DNA of 64,000 bases from an uncultured Muribaculaceae bacterium (GCA_904501735.1 CAJGBY010000011.1:8359-72358), one strand, 5' to 3'; positions 17,644-27,244 are shown, numbered from the stretch's first letter. Notes: generated from the sequence alone by a model not told the origin. Numbers and translations are program-made.

Positions 17644-18810
17644 ATGAATGTGCTGTGGCAGTCGGTTAAGCGAGGTAGTGTGACACTTATGAGTCGTCCC
17701 GTGTTCTATGTGCTGTGTGTTGTGGTTGTTCCGCTCGCAATGACGGCATTCTTTGTGTCGTTGTTGGAAAAAGGCGTGGCTGAACATGTACCGAGTGCAG
17801 TGGTAGACCTTGATCATAGCGATATGTCGCGCAATGTAACTCGAAATCTCGGCGCTTTGCAACAAGTAGATATACGATATAAGTTGGATAGCTATGCGCA
17901 AGCAATGGATTATGTGAAGCGAGGCGAGATAATGGGCTTTTTTATGATCCCTGAGAACTTTGGCGAAGATGCACTTGCTGGTCGACATCCCGAATTGACC
18001 TATTACATCAATTTTGGCTACATTGTGCCCGGCTCATTGCTTGTGGAGGGCTATACAACGATGTCGATGCTTGCCAATGGCGCTGTGGTGCAAGGACTGT
18101 TGAGTGCAAAAGGAGTGCCTGAGGTAGAGATAAAGCCTGTGCTTCAGCCGTTTGTCAATCAAGTGCATCTGTTGGGTAATCCGACGATGAATTATGGAGT
18201 ATATCTTGTGAATTCCTTTGCACCAGGAGTACTTGCACTGATGGTGTTGTTGGTTGTAGCTTATAATATAACTGCCGAAATTAAGAATGGTACGACTCGC
18301 GAGTGGCTCGATGCTGCGAGTGGCTCAATTGTGGTGGCACTTGTGGGCAAATTGTTGCCAATAACAATGCTTTTTACGATAGTGGGGTGGACGATGCAAC
18401 TTGTGTTCTATGGGATAGCACAATATCCGATGAATGGCGAAATGTGGGTGATGATGCTTGCAATGTTCTTGCTTGTGGTGGCTTGTGAATCTCTTGCTGT
18501 AATAGTGTGTGCCATAGTACCCAATCCTCGTTATGCCTTGTCGGTGTGCTCATTGATAGGGGTACTTGCGTTTTCGCTTGGAGGATATTCGTTTCCGGTT
18601 GAAGATATGTATTCAGGGATTGGTATTTTTAGTCACCTCTTGCCTATGCGTTATTATTTCTTGATTTATGTCGATCAAGCACTTAATGGATTGGAGTTGG
18701 CATATTCGCGAGATTATTTTATGGCTTTGTTGGCGTTTCCGCTTGTGGCGCTATTGTTCTTGCGCCGACTCAAGAAATCAATGCAACGACCAGTAGTGTA
18801 TGTCCCATAA
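17644..18810 (+). CDS. ABC-2 type permease (first of two)
   Basis: A 388-residue inner-membrane protein with the YhhJ/YbhS layout: one N-terminal span (about 20-42), a periplasmic domain of about 140 residues, then five to six spans in the C-terminal half. The ABC-2 signature region is NSFAPGVLALMVLLVVAYNI followed by the cytoplasmic EIKNGTTREWLDAA. I place the start at the ATG at 17644 rather than a TTG two codons earlier that directly abuts the HlyD stop. These permeases normally pair with an ATPase, and none is encoded in this operon. The second permease follows after 11 bases. Confidence 0.92.
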   Translation: MNVLWQSVKRGSVTLMSRPVFYVLCVVVVPLAMTAFFVSLLEKGVAEHVPSAVVDLDHSDMSRNVTRNLGALQQVDIRYKLDSYAQAMDYVKRGEIMGFFMIPENFGEDALAGRHPELTYYINFGYIVPGSLLVEGYTTMSMLANGAVVQGLLSAKGVPEVEIKPVLQPFVNQVHLLGNPTMNYGVYLVNSFAPGVLALMVLLVVAYNITAEIKNGTTREWLDAASGSIVVALVGKLLPITMLFTIVGWTMQLVFYGIAQYPMNGEMWVMMLAMFLLVVACESLAVIVCAIVPNPRYALSVCSLIGVLAFSLGGYSFPVEDMYSGIGIFSHLLPMRYYFLIYVDQALNGLELAYSRDYFMALLAFPLVALLFLRRLKKSMQRPVVYVP

Positions 18811-18821
18811 CCGATAATTAG

Positions 18822-19985
18822 ATGAGAAACAGGGTTAGTGATATATTAAAGGTGTGGTGCAATGAATTTAAAGTTGTTCGAGCCGATGCAGGAGTGCTGA
18901 TATTTCTGTTCTTGTTGCCATTTGCCTATCCGATTGTGTACTCGGCAATCTACAATCCCGAAGTGGCTCGTGATGTGCCAATTGTGGTAGTTGATGATAG
19001 TAGGAGTGGGTTGACAAGAGAATATGCTCGTCAACTCGATGCTACTCAATGGGTTGAGGCCGTAGGATGTGCTGCAAATATGGAAGAGGCGCGTCGAGCT
19101 ATGGCCAAAAAAGCATGTTATGCTGTGGTGCGTTTCGAGCGCGACTTTTCACAGAAAGTAGGGCGAGGAGAGGTGGCGACGGTAGAAGTGTATTGCGATA
19201 TGAGTTTGTTGTTGCGCTACAAGAGCGTACTTGTGGCGGTTACAAGTGTTGCAAGTGAAATGGGGCAATCGATACAAGTGGAACGGATAGCACATTTAGA
19301 TAATGTTGGCATAGAGCAAGTTGGCGGCGAGCCTATACCATTTACCCTTGTTCCGATAGGTAATGTGTCGCAAGGACTTGCCACGGCTGTGATGCCAGGA
19401 GTATTGGTGCTTATCTTGCAACAATGCCTATTGCTTGCGATATGTTTTCTTGGCGCAACATCCCGAGAGCGCGCTCGATTGAATGGCGGAGTAGACCCCA
19501 TGGAAGTGGCAGGAGTGGGGGCAGTGGCTCGTGTGGTGGGTAAATCGTTGTGCTATTTTGTGTTGATAATACTGCCAGGCATATTTGTTATTCACTATGT
19601 GCTGATGATATTTGATTTTCCACTCAATGGGACTGTGCTTGATTTGGTAGTGTTTTTCGCTCCATATTTCTTAGCAGTGATATTCTTTGCAATGGTTGTG
19701 CAACGCGCAGTCCCCGATAGAGAAAGCACATTTGTAGTGTTTGTGTTCACATCGGTCGCATTTGTGTTTTTATCGGGAGTGTCTTGGCCTCGCTATGCTA
19801 TGAATGAGTTGTGGCAATTTGTGGGCGATTGCATACCGTCGACTTGGGGTATAAATGGAGTAGTGGGAATGAATACAGCAGGAGCTACTTTGCAAGAACA
19901 ATCGGAGCCGTACATTGCTTTGTGGATGCTTGCGATGGTGTATTTCGTGATAGCTTTGGTGCTTGAAAAGAGAAAACCGCATTAA
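18822..19985 (+). CDS. ABC-2 type permease (second of two)
   Basis: A 387-residue paralogue-like partner of the preceding permease with the same layout: N-terminal span (FLFLLPFAYPIVYSAIYN), periplasmic domain containing VPIVVVDDSRSGLTREYARQ, and C-terminal spans that include PGVLVLILQQCLLLAICFLG. The pair probably forms a heterodimeric transmembrane unit. The stop codon lies inside the stem of a bidirectional terminator. No nucleotide-binding subunit is fused or adjacent. Confidence 0.92.
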   Translation: MRNRVSDILKVWCNEFKVVRADAGVLIFLFLLPFAYPIVYSAIYNPEVARDVPIVVVDDSRSGLTREYARQLDATQWVEAVGCAANMEEARRAMAKKACYAVVRFERDFSQKVGRGEVATVEVYCDMSLLLRYKSVLVAVTSVASEMGQSIQVERIAHLDNVGIEQVGGEPIPFTLVPIGNVSQGLATAVMPGVLVLILQQCLLLAICFLGATSRERARLNGGVDPMEVAGVGAVARVVGKSLCYFVLIILPGIFVIHYVLMIFDFPLNGTVLDLVVFFAPYFLAVIFFAMVVQRAVPDRESTFVVFVFTSVAFVFLSGVSWPRYAMNELWQFVGDCIPSTWGINGVVGMNTAGATLQEQSEPYIALWMLAMVYFVIALVLEKRKPH

Positions 19986-20009
19986 AATCAAATGATTTAA
20001 TGCGGTTTG
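19974..20009. terminator. Bidirectional terminator, exporter operon / tRNA-Pro
   Basis: AAACCGCATTAAA / TTTAATGCGGTTT, a perfect 13-bp stem that includes the permease stop codon, with A and T runs on both sides. Confidence 0.85.
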
Positions 20010-20016
20010 TGCTTAG

Positions 20017-20092
20017 TCGAGATGACAAGATTCGAACTTGCGACCACTCGCCCCCCAGACGAGTACTCTAAACCGGGCTGAGCTACATCTCG
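20017..20092 (-). tRNA. tRNA-Pro (anticodon GGG)
   Basis: Minus strand, 76 bases. The acceptor stem is CGAGATG/CATCTCG with discriminator A. The D arm is AGCTCAGCCCGGTTTAGAGTA. The anticodon stem CTCGT/GCGAG encloses loop CTGGGGG with anticodon GGG. The T arm is GCAAGTTCGAATCTTGT. CCA is not encoded. Confidence 0.95.
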
Positions 20093-20107
20093 AACTGTTT
20101 AGTGATG

Positions 20108-20115
20108 CAAAGATA
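20108..20115 (-). promoter_or_regulatory. tRNA-Pro promoter -7 box
   Basis: TATCTTTG on the minus strand, 16 bases from the tRNA 5' end. The -33 element is not at ideal spacing. Confidence 0.55.
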
Positions 20116-20216
20116 AGAATTTTTTGACAAAAGATTGAGAAATTTCTACATTTTATGCAACCAAAGGGCGAGTGGTAGCGTCTAATGTGTGTAAAACGAT
20201 AAATATTGAACTTGAT

Positions 20217-21233
20217 ATGAAAAAGACATTTTTAGCGATAGGGATAGGAGTGTGTGCTATGACGACATTGATGTCGTGCGATGTAGTAGAGAAGGTTGCA
20301 TCAATTTATATTGCCGAAGAGGAAGAGGAACTCCCTCTTGTGTCGAAAATTGTTACTCTTAGTGGCGAGTTTGGCTCGATAGTCAATAATACAGTGGTTG
20401 ATGTAGATTATGCTCAGGATGCAAATGTGTCGGCAGAATTGTTTTGTCCTGAAGAATTTCATAAATATATGGTGTTAACCATAGAAAAAGGCACATTGAT
20501 GATGAATCTTGATCCGTCACTCACTGAACAACAAAAACAAGAGGTGTCGCGAAAACTGAACAAGAGCGTGTTAGTGCTTACTACGCCTACATTGACTGAT
20601 GTTGCGGTGAATGGAAGTAGCTATTTTAAAGTGAATGGTGATTTACGAGTTGATAAGTTTACTGCTATGATAAATGGCTCGGGTGATATAAACCTTGGAG
20701 GATTGCAATGTGCTAAAGGTGATTTCAATGCTGTGGTGAACGGTAGTGGAGATGTCGTGGTGAGACGAGAGGTAAAAGCCAAACGAGTTGATGTGGCAGT
20801 GAATGGCAGTGGTGATGTGAATTGCGATATAATTACTGCCTTTGATGTAGTGGGGCAAGTGAATGGTAGTGGCGATGTTGTTTTCAATAAATTGGTGTCG
20901 GTGAATAATGCCTTTAATGTTAATGGTTCGGGTGATGTGAAAGCTCGAAATATCGTAGGTGATGAAGTAATAGCAGGCGTTACTGGTAGTGGTGATGTGG
21001 TGTTAACTGGCGAATGCGAAAAAGCATCGTTGTTAGTTATAGGTAGTGGTGATGTGTCGGCTTCAAATCTTATAGCACAAGATGTGGTGGCTTCGGTTAC
21101 TAATTCTGGTGATATAGTTTGTAATGCTCAACGCACACTCAAGGCTGAAGTAGGAGGAAATGGTACTTTGAAATATAAAGGTGATGCTAAGATAACAATA
21201 CAAGGCAAAAAGGATAGTGTGTACAAACTTTAA
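20217..21233 (+). CDS. GIN-domain (DUF2807) lipoprotein with GSGD repeats
   Basis: A 338-residue predicted lipoprotein (MKKTFLAIGIG, lipobox LMSC). From about residue 40 it has the head-GIN pattern FGSIVNNTVVDVDYAQDANV, then eight copies of a turn motif, mostly NGSGD, with TGSGD, IGSGD and NSGD variants, spaced about 20-25 residues apart. That pattern forms a right-handed beta-helix in this family. The repeats use similar but not identical codons. I chose the ATG at 20217, which gives a proper signal peptide; an upstream GTG would add a non-signal extension. Function in this family is unknown; a surface or periplasmic structural or adhesive role is often suggested. Confidence 0.9.
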   Translation: MKKTFLAIGIGVCAMTTLMSCDVVEKVASIYIAEEEEELPLVSKIVTLSGEFGSIVNNTVVDVDYAQDANVSAELFCPEEFHKYMVLTIEKGTLMMNLDPSLTEQQKQEVSRKLNKSVLVLTTPTLTDVAVNGSSYFKVNGDLRVDKFTAMINGSGDINLGGLQCAKGDFNAVVNGSGDVVVRREVKAKRVDVAVNGSGDVNCDIITAFDVVGQVNGSGDVVFNKLVSVNNAFNVNGSGDVKARNIVGDEVIAGVTGSGDVVLTGECEKASLLVIGSGDVSASNLIAQDVVASVTNSGDIVCNAQRTLKAEVGGNGTLKYKGDAKITIQGKKDSVYKL

Positions 21234-21330
21234 CTCATGTGATTGAATTAACTTATTATATATAATAAGGTGTAATAGCATATAAATGTTACATGTTTGG
21301 TTTTGAGTGCGCCGAAGATGTGACATAGTT

Positions 21331-21371
21331 AAGCAACCGAGGGGTAAATGACTCTCGGTTGCTTGTTTTTT
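21331..21371 (+). terminator. Terminator after the GIN-domain gene
   Basis: AAGCAACCGAG / CTCGGTTGCTT stem, 12-base loop, followed by GTTTTTT. Confidence 0.9.
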
Positions 21372-21555
21372 GAGTGAGAATGGATAAAAAACAAGGTTAA
21401 ATTAGCCAATTTTAAAGAAAAATGACAAAATACATGAAAATGTGATATTGTATAAAAACTAAATACTCATCAACTTACGATTTATTAAAAAATTAAGCAA
21501 AAAACTTTCAATTATTAACTTAAGGTAAAAAATAGCTTATAAAATGAAAGTTTGT

Positions 21556-21578
21556 AATTGTTAATATAATTAACAATT
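21556..21578. promoter_or_regulatory. Perfect inverted repeat, possible operator
   Basis: AATTGTTAAT and ATTAACAATT are perfect 10-base arms around ATA. It lies about 135 bases upstream of the SusC promoter -33 element. It could be a regulator binding site, though AT-rich sequence yields such repeats more easily by chance. Confidence 0.4.
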
Positions 21579-21712
21579 GAGAAAATATTCAGAAATGCAA
21601 AAGAGTGCGCTAAAATGCCTAATTACAGTGATATACCTCAATTATGCGAAATTTATAAAATGTTTTCATGTGTAAAAATAGTTAAAAAGGTGTAAATATA
21701 AAAGGATGTTAA

Positions 21713-21742
21713 TTGTTGTTTGAGTTAAATAGTGTATCTTTG
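21713..21742 (+). promoter_or_regulatory. SusC/SusD operon promoter
   Basis: TTG (21713-21715), 19-base spacer, TATCTTTG (21735-21742). Transcription would begin near 21749, leaving a leader of about 100 bases. Confidence 0.75.
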
Positions 21743-21852
21743 TGGCTATGTTAAAATCCGAAAATCCCTATTTTGGGGAGTTCTTGGACGAAAACACGCA
21801 TTAAAAGCGAAAGAGAGTTAAAGTAATATATGTATAATTTTTATGTAAAACT

Positions 21853-24825
21853 ATGAGAAAGCTGTTATTCTTATTAATTGCAGTTTGTACCATCGCTTTC
21901 GCGGCAGAAGCACGCACAGTGACTGGTAAAGTCGTTAGCGCAAGCGACAACGAACCTCTTATAGGTGCAACCGTAATGCCAGTAGGCAACGGTCAAGGTG
22001 TTGCAACAGACGTTGACGGTGGTTTTGTGCTTAATATCGCAGACGGTGTTAAGCAAATAAAAGTGTCTTATGTTGGTTTCCAAACTAAGACAGTGAATGT
22101 ATCTAACAACATGCTTGTAGCATTGGAATCAAGCGACCACACTCTTGATGACGTAGTAGTGGTTGGTTATGGTAGCCAAAAGCGCGAAGCAAAGACTGGT
22201 TCTATCACAACAGTGAAGGCTGAAGATATTGCAGACGTACCTGCAACATCTATCGACAAGATGCTTTCTGGTAAGATGGCTGGTGTGTCAATCACAACAA
22301 GCTCTGGTCAGCCAGGTGCATCAACAAGCATTCGTATTCGTGGTACATCGTCTATCAACTCATCAAACGCTCCTTTGTATGTAGTTGACGGTGTTCCTGT
22401 AATGAGTGGTGATTATTCAGATCTTTCTAACACCAACAATGCTATTGCAACTATTAACCCTAACGACATCGACAATGTAACAGTGTTGAAGGACGCTGCT
22501 GCTGCTTCAGTTTACGGTTCTCGTGCTGCAAACGGTGTAATCTTGATTACAACTAAGAGCGGTAAGGCTGGTAAGAACACATTCAATGTTCGTGCTCGTT
22601 ATGGTGTATCTTCACTTGCAAACGACAATGGTTTCGGTGTGATGTCAGGTCAAGAACTTCTTGAATTCCAACGCGACGCTATTATCAACGCAGGTAAGAA
22701 CCCGGATGACCCAACAGGTGGTGCAATCTACTATCGTCCTTACGAGCTACTTACTCGTGAACAAACTAACTGGATGGACGAATTCACTCGCCTAGGTCAA
22801 ATGCAAGAATATGAAATCGGTGCATCAGGTGGTTCAGCTAAGACTTCATACTATAGCTCATTGCAATTCCACCAAAACCAAGGTATCTACTATGGTTTCG
22901 ACTATAAGAAATTCGGTGGTCGTATCAATGTAGATCACGAACTTAGCCAGTACTTGAAGACAGGTGTACGCGTTAACTTGAACTACACTCAATCAAACGA
23001 CGTTCCTACTCAAGACCTTTACTATGCTAACCCTGCATTTGCTGGTATCCAAATCCTTCCTTGGACTCCATTCCTTGACGAAAACGGTAACTACAACACT
23101 GATATCCCAGAAAACAGCAACAGCAACCCTCTTGCAACAGCTGCTTATGATGATCAATCAGAAAGAGTATGGCACATTCAAGGTAATATGTTCTTGGATT
23201 GGAAGCCTTTGCGTCAATTGACACTTCGCACTACTAACGCTGTCGAATTGCGTTGGACTGACGGTCGTCGTTACTGGAGCCAAGAAGCACACAACTATGC
23301 TACTGGTTACCCAATTCTTCAAACAACAAACACTCACTACCGCACACTTACAACATCTAACACTGCTACATGGCAAGATGCTTATGCAGATGTTCACAAC
23401 TTGCGCGTATTGGTGGGTCAAGAAGCAACTCACGACTTCGGTAATCAATACTTTATCTATTCACAAGGTTTGAATCCTGATATTCCAAATCACTCAACAG
23501 GTACAGCTGGTGCTTACGAAGCTGCTTACAGCGATGTAACATCAACACTTCTTTCATTCCTTGGTATTATTGACTATAGCTACGATTCTCGTTACTATGT
23601 ACAAGCATCAGCTCGTTACGATGGTAGCTCTAAGTTCGGTAAGAACAACCAATGGGGTTTCTTCTACGCAATTGGTGGTTCTTGGAACCTTCACAACGAA
23701 GCATTCGCACAAGACTGGAGAACATGGTTGAACATGGGTAAGGTTCGTGTGAGCTACGGTGTAAACGGTAACGATGGTATCGGTTCTTACAACCAATATG
23801 GTAAGTACTCACCAGCAAGCTACAACGGTATCACAGGTATGCTTCTTTCAGCTGCTGCTAACGACAACCTATCTTGGGAAAAGAACAAGACATTCAACGT
23901 TGGTATCGACTTCGGTTTCGTAAACCGTGTAACAGGTAGCATCGACTTCTATACTCGTAAGACAACTGACATGTTGTTGAGCAAGAACCAATCATATACT
24001 TCAGGTTTCAGCGCAATCCTTGACAACGTAGGTTCAATGCGCAACACTGGTATTGAAGCACAAGTTGATGTTAACATCATCCAAAATAAGGACTGGAGTT
24101 GGGATCTTGGTTTCAACTTGGCACACAACAAGACAAAGGTTCTTGACCTTGGTGACGTTGATAAGTTGACAAGTTCTTACTACCACATCGTAGAAGGCAA
24201 GAGCCTTTACACATTCTATCTTCGCGACTACTATGGAGTTAACCCACAAAACGGTGAAGCTCTATGGCGCACAGAAGATGGTAAGCTATCTAACAATGTA
24301 TCAGATGCACGCCGCGTATACTGTGGTTCACCAGAACCTAAGTTGACAGGTGGTATCAACACAACACTTAGCTACAAGGGTATTACTTTGAGCGCTGTAG
24401 GTGAATTGAAGTATGGTAACAAGGTGCTTATCGCTGAAAACTCTATCTTCCAAGCTGACGGTGCTGAAATGAATACAAACCAAGCTAACAGCGCACTTAA
24501 CTACTGGAAGAAGCCAGGTGATACAGGCTGTAATCCTAAGCCAGTCGCTAACAACTCAACAAGCTCTATGACTGCTAACTCAACTCGTTTCTTGGAAGAT
24601 GGTAGCTACTTCCGTATCAAGGATGTAACTCTTTCTTACACATTGCCAAAGAACGTACTTAAGAAGGCTTCATTAAGCAATGTTCGCGTATACGGTAGTG
24701 CACAAAACTTGTATACATTCCACGATGTTAAGTTCTGGGACCCAGAACGTGGTATCGATGGTATGGGTTATGGTGTATATCCTGTAACTAAGACTTTCGC
24801 AGTGGGTGTTGAAGTAACATTTTAA
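21853..24825 (+). CDS. SusC/RagA-family TonB-dependent outer membrane transporter
   Basis: A 990-residue outer-membrane importer. The signal peptide is followed by a carboxypeptidase-regulatory-like domain (TVTGKVVSASDNEPLIGATV, residues about 21-95), the TonB-linked plug with signature VVVVGYGSQKREAKTGSI, and KMAGVSITTSSGQPGASTSI, then a 22-strand barrel ending in Phe (VGVEVTF). There is no N-terminal STN domain, so anti-sigma signalling through this protein is not expected. Codon use (GGT, AAC, TTC, CGT) is far more biased than in neighbours, suggesting strong expression. It heads an operon with SusD and two lipoproteins. The substrate is not given by sequence. No glycan-degrading enzyme is nearby, but a C10 protease follows the operon, so peptides are possible. 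Confidence 0.95.
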   Translation: MRKLLFLLIAVCTIAFAAEARTVTGKVVSASDNEPLIGATVMPVGNGQGVATDVDGGFVLNIADGVKQIKVSYVGFQTKTVNVSNNMLVALESSDHTLDDVVVVGYGSQKREAKTGSITTVKAEDIADVPATSIDKMLSGKMAGVSITTSSGQPGASTSIRIRGTSSINSSNAPLYVVDGVPVMSGDYSDLSNTNNAIATINPNDIDNVTVLKDAAAASVYGSRAANGVILITTKSGKAGKNTFNVRARYGVSSLANDNGFGVMSGQELLEFQRDAIINAGKNPDDPTGGAIYYRPYELLTREQTNWMDEFTRLGQMQEYEIGASGGSAKTSYYSSLQFHQNQGIYYGFDYKKFGGRINVDHELSQYLKTGVRVNLNYTQSNDVPTQDLYYANPAFAGIQILPWTPFLDENGNYNTDIPENSNSNPLATAAYDDQSERVWHIQGNMFLDWKPLRQLTLRTTNAVELRWTDGRRYWSQEAHNYATGYPILQTTNTHYRTLTTSNTATWQDAYADVHNLRVLVGQEATHDFGNQYFIYSQGLNPDIPNHSTGTAGAYEAAYSDVTSTLLSFLGIIDYSYDSRYYVQASARYDGSSKFGKNNQWGFFYAIGGSWNLHNEAFAQDWRTWLNMGKVRVSYGVNGNDGIGSYNQYGKYSPASYNGITGMLLSAAANDNLSWEKNKTFNVGIDFGFVNRVTGSIDFYTRKTTDMLLSKNQSYTSGFSAILDNVGSMRNTGIEAQVDVNIIQNKDWSWDLGFNLAHNKTKVLDLGDVDKLTSSYYHIVEGKSLYTFYLRDYYGVNPQNGEALWRTEDGKLSNNVSDARRVYCGSPEPKLTGGINTTLSYKGITLSAVGELKYGNKVLIAENSIFQADGAEMNTNQANSALNYWKKPGDTGCNPKPVANNSTSSMTANSTRFLEDGSYFRIKDVTLSYTLPKNVLKKASLSNVRVYGSAQNLYTFHDVKFWDPERGIDGMGYGVYPVTKTFAVGVEVTF

Positions 24826-24852
24826 TTAACTAACTAAAGCAGAATTAAAGAT

Positions 24853-26307
24853 ATGAAAAAGATATTATTAGGTTTTGCAGTTCTTGCTTCAATGTCGTTT
24901 GCATCTTGCGAAGGATTCCTTGAACAAGAACCAACCGGAAGCCAATCAGACGCTTTGACTTTGTCAAAATACGAAGGATTGAATAGTGCTGCTGCTGGCC
25001 TTTGCGGATTCTTGCAAAGTGATAGCTGGATGGATGGTCAATTGACTATGGCATCTGAAATGATGGTGGGTAACGCTCGTAACCCAATCCAAGAACAAGG
25101 TTCAGGTCGTTACCGTCTAACAACTTGGAACTATCACAAGTCATCTACTCTTGGCTTGTATGCAAGTGGTTACTATGCAATTGCTTGTTGTAACAATGTA
25201 CTTAACAACCTTGAAGGCAAGACTTCAAATGTTGTTACAGAACAAATGATTAACAACCTAAAAGCAGAAGCATTGTTTATGCGTGCATACTGCATGCACC
25301 AAATGGTGTGCTTGTATGGTCAACCATACTCTTGGTTGTATGACGAAAATGGTAACTTGGAACAAGATTCTACTAACGAACTTGGTATTCCAGTAGTATT
25401 GAAGACAGAATTCGGTTTCCCAGCTCGTAACACAGTTAAGGAAGTGTATACTCAAATCGTAAAGGACCTTTTGGATGCTGAAGCAGCTATCGCTGACGAT
25501 TATGTGCGCGCAAACGTACTTGATAAGGCAGCTACAGTTAGAAAGTCAACTATCCAAGCTCTTCTTTCACGCGTTTACCTACACATGGAAAACTGGCAAG
25601 GTGCAGCTGACTATGCAACTAAGGTAATCAACAGCGGTAAGTTCAATCTTGCTGGTCCTGCTGAATACAAGGCTATGTATGGTGCAGCAATCGCTCCTGA
25701 AGGTGGTGAAATTATCTTCGAAGTTTATGGTTCAAACCAAAACGCATATTGGGATAACTCTGGTTGGTCACACTTGAGCTATGTAACTAACTTCGGTGAA
25801 GATGGTTCGGCTGACGTATGTGCAACACAAGACCTTATCGACTTGTATACTGAAGGTGATGTTCGTCTTGAAATGTATGCAGAAAACAAGGGTGAATACT
25901 ATACTAAGAAGTATCCTGGTAAGGAAGGTGCAGCAATTCCACGTTACAACAATATCTGCTTGATTCGTCTATCAGAATTGTATTTGACTCGTGCTGAAGC
26001 TCTTGCAAATGGTGCAAAGATTGCTGGTATCTCAGCTGATATGGATATGGCAGCTATCGCAGCAGCTCGTGGTGTAGAACCAGTTGCAGCTACTCCAGCT
26101 AATATCTTCGACGAACGCCGTCGCGAACTTGCGTTCGAAGGTCATGGTTTCTTCGATTTTCACCGTTCACAAAAGAGTGTAGTTCGTAAGGACTTCCACG
26201 AATCAAAGAACCAAAACGTGCCATTCCCAAGCTATCAATGGGCATTGCCAATTCCATTGCACGAAATGGATGTTAATCCAAATATGGTACAAAATCCAGG
26301 TTATTAA
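24853..26307 (+). CDS. SusD/RagB-family surface lipoprotein
   Basis: A 484-residue partner of the SusC protein, 27 bases downstream. Lipobox SFASC at the N-terminus anchors it on the cell surface, where it acts as a lid that captures substrate. The helical TPR-like body is seen in TVKEVYTQIVKDLLDAEAAI and KSTIQALLSRVYLHMENWQG. The C-terminal family signature is CLIRLSELYLTRAEALANG, then FDERRRELAFEGHGFFD and WALPIPLHEMDVNPNM. Length is close to RagB. Codon bias matches the SusC gene. Confidence 0.95.
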   Translation: MKKILLGFAVLASMSFASCEGFLEQEPTGSQSDALTLSKYEGLNSAAAGLCGFLQSDSWMDGQLTMASEMMVGNARNPIQEQGSGRYRLTTWNYHKSSTLGLYASGYYAIACCNNVLNNLEGKTSNVVTEQMINNLKAEALFMRAYCMHQMVCLYGQPYSWLYDENGNLEQDSTNELGIPVVLKTEFGFPARNTVKEVYTQIVKDLLDAEAAIADDYVRANVLDKAATVRKSTIQALLSRVYLHMENWQGAADYATKVINSGKFNLAGPAEYKAMYGAAIAPEGGEIIFEVYGSNQNAYWDNSGWSHLSYVTNFGEDGSADVCATQDLIDLYTEGDVRLEMYAENKGEYYTKKYPGKEGAAIPRYNNICLIRLSELYLTRAEALANGAKIAGISADMDMAAIAAARGVEPVAATPANIFDERRRELAFEGHGFFDFHRSQKSVVRKDFHESKNQNVPFPSYQWALPIPLHEMDVNPNMVQNPGY

Positions 26308-26329
26308 TCAATTAATCGAGATTTAGAAA

Positions 26330-27220
26330 ATGAAAAAGTTTAATTTTATATATGGTGCAGTAGCTGCAGTAGCGTTGATTTTCGCTTCTTGTAGCAACGA
26401 ACAACCAAAATTTGATGATGCCGATGCTTTTGTAGCATTTACAAAGTCAGCAGTTAGCATTGACGAGTTCGGCGGTTCAGTTGAGGTTCCTGTATTGCTT
26501 ACTTCTCTTGGCGGTCTTGAAGAAGTAGAAGGTGTATCAGTAGGTACAGTAGGTATCTCTGTAGATCCATCATCTACTGCAGTTAAGGGTGTGCATTACG
26601 AAATTGAAGGAACAGGTAACTTGAGCTTCACAAAGGATGCTCCAACTCAAACTATTAAGGTTAAGATCCTTGACAACGATCAATTTACAGGTGACGTTAA
26701 GCTTGTGCTTACATTCAACAATGTAATTGGTAAGTTCAATGAAGGTAAGAACAATACTTGTACAATCACAATCGTCGACGACGAACATCCACTTGGATTC
26801 TTGTTGGGTTCTTATGCTTGTCAAGGTGAATCTAACTTCGGTGGTATGGTAGAAGATGTGATTACTATCGTTAAGGACGAAAATGATATCAATACTGTAT
26901 GGATTGGTAACATGGTTCCTGGTGGTACAAGCAAGTATGTTTATGGTATTGTAAACGAAGACAAAACTGAAATTAAGATTCCTGTAGCTCAAACAATTGC
27001 TACATCATCATCTTATCCATCAATTCTTCTTAATGGCTTTGCATATCCAGACTACGATGCAATCGAAGCTGGAGGTAATATTACAGCTTACATCGTTGAA
27101 GAAGATGGTCAAATCTACATTGTAATCCAAGACTTTTACGGTTCACAAGTATTTGATGCATCTGGTGCTTCATTGGGTTGGTATGAATTGTTGCTTGGTT
27201 CAGTATGGACAAAACAGTAA
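26330..27220 (+). CDS. Surface lipoprotein with Calx-beta-like domain
   Basis: A 296-residue lipoprotein (lipobox IFASC) in the SusC/D operon, 22 bases after SusD. Residues about 30-145 contain a Calx-beta-like sandwich: AFTKSAVSIDEFGGSVEVPV, GVHYEIEGTGNLSFTKDAP, then a closing TCTITIVDDEHP. The second half has no recognised domain and may form another beta-rich module. Position in the operon suggests an accessory substrate-binding protein comparable in role, not sequence, to SusE. Confidence 0.85.
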   Translation: MKKFNFIYGAVAAVALIFASCSNEQPKFDDADAFVAFTKSAVSIDEFGGSVEVPVLLTSLGGLEEVEGVSVGTVGISVDPSSTAVKGVHYEIEGTGNLSFTKDAPTQTIKVKILDNDQFTGDVKLVLTFNNVIGKFNEGKNNTCTITIVDDEHPLGFLLGSYACQGESNFGGMVEDVITIVKDENDINTVWIGNMVPGGTSKYVYGIVNEDKTEIKIPVAQTIATSSSYPSILLNGFAYPDYDAIEAGGNITAYIVEEDGQIYIVIQDFYGSQVFDASGASLGWYELLLGSVWTKQ

Positions 27221-27244
27221 TTAACTTTTAATTGGATTTGAATT

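Larger units (their letters stand above)
21234..21852 (+). other. 619-base AT-rich gap upstream of SusC
   Basis: This non-coding stretch holds a terminator (21331-21371), about 340 bases of very AT-rich sequence with no credible gene, a perfect inverted repeat (21556-21578), a promoter (21713-21742) and a leader of about 100 bases before the SusC start. The leader contains CCCTATTTTGGGG, a possible small hairpin. Confidence 0.7.

Noticed and set aside
20640..21110. Tandem repeat or CRISPR-like array
   Set aside because: The periodic sequence is coding: it gives the NGSGD turns of the GIN-domain protein, and the units are not identical.
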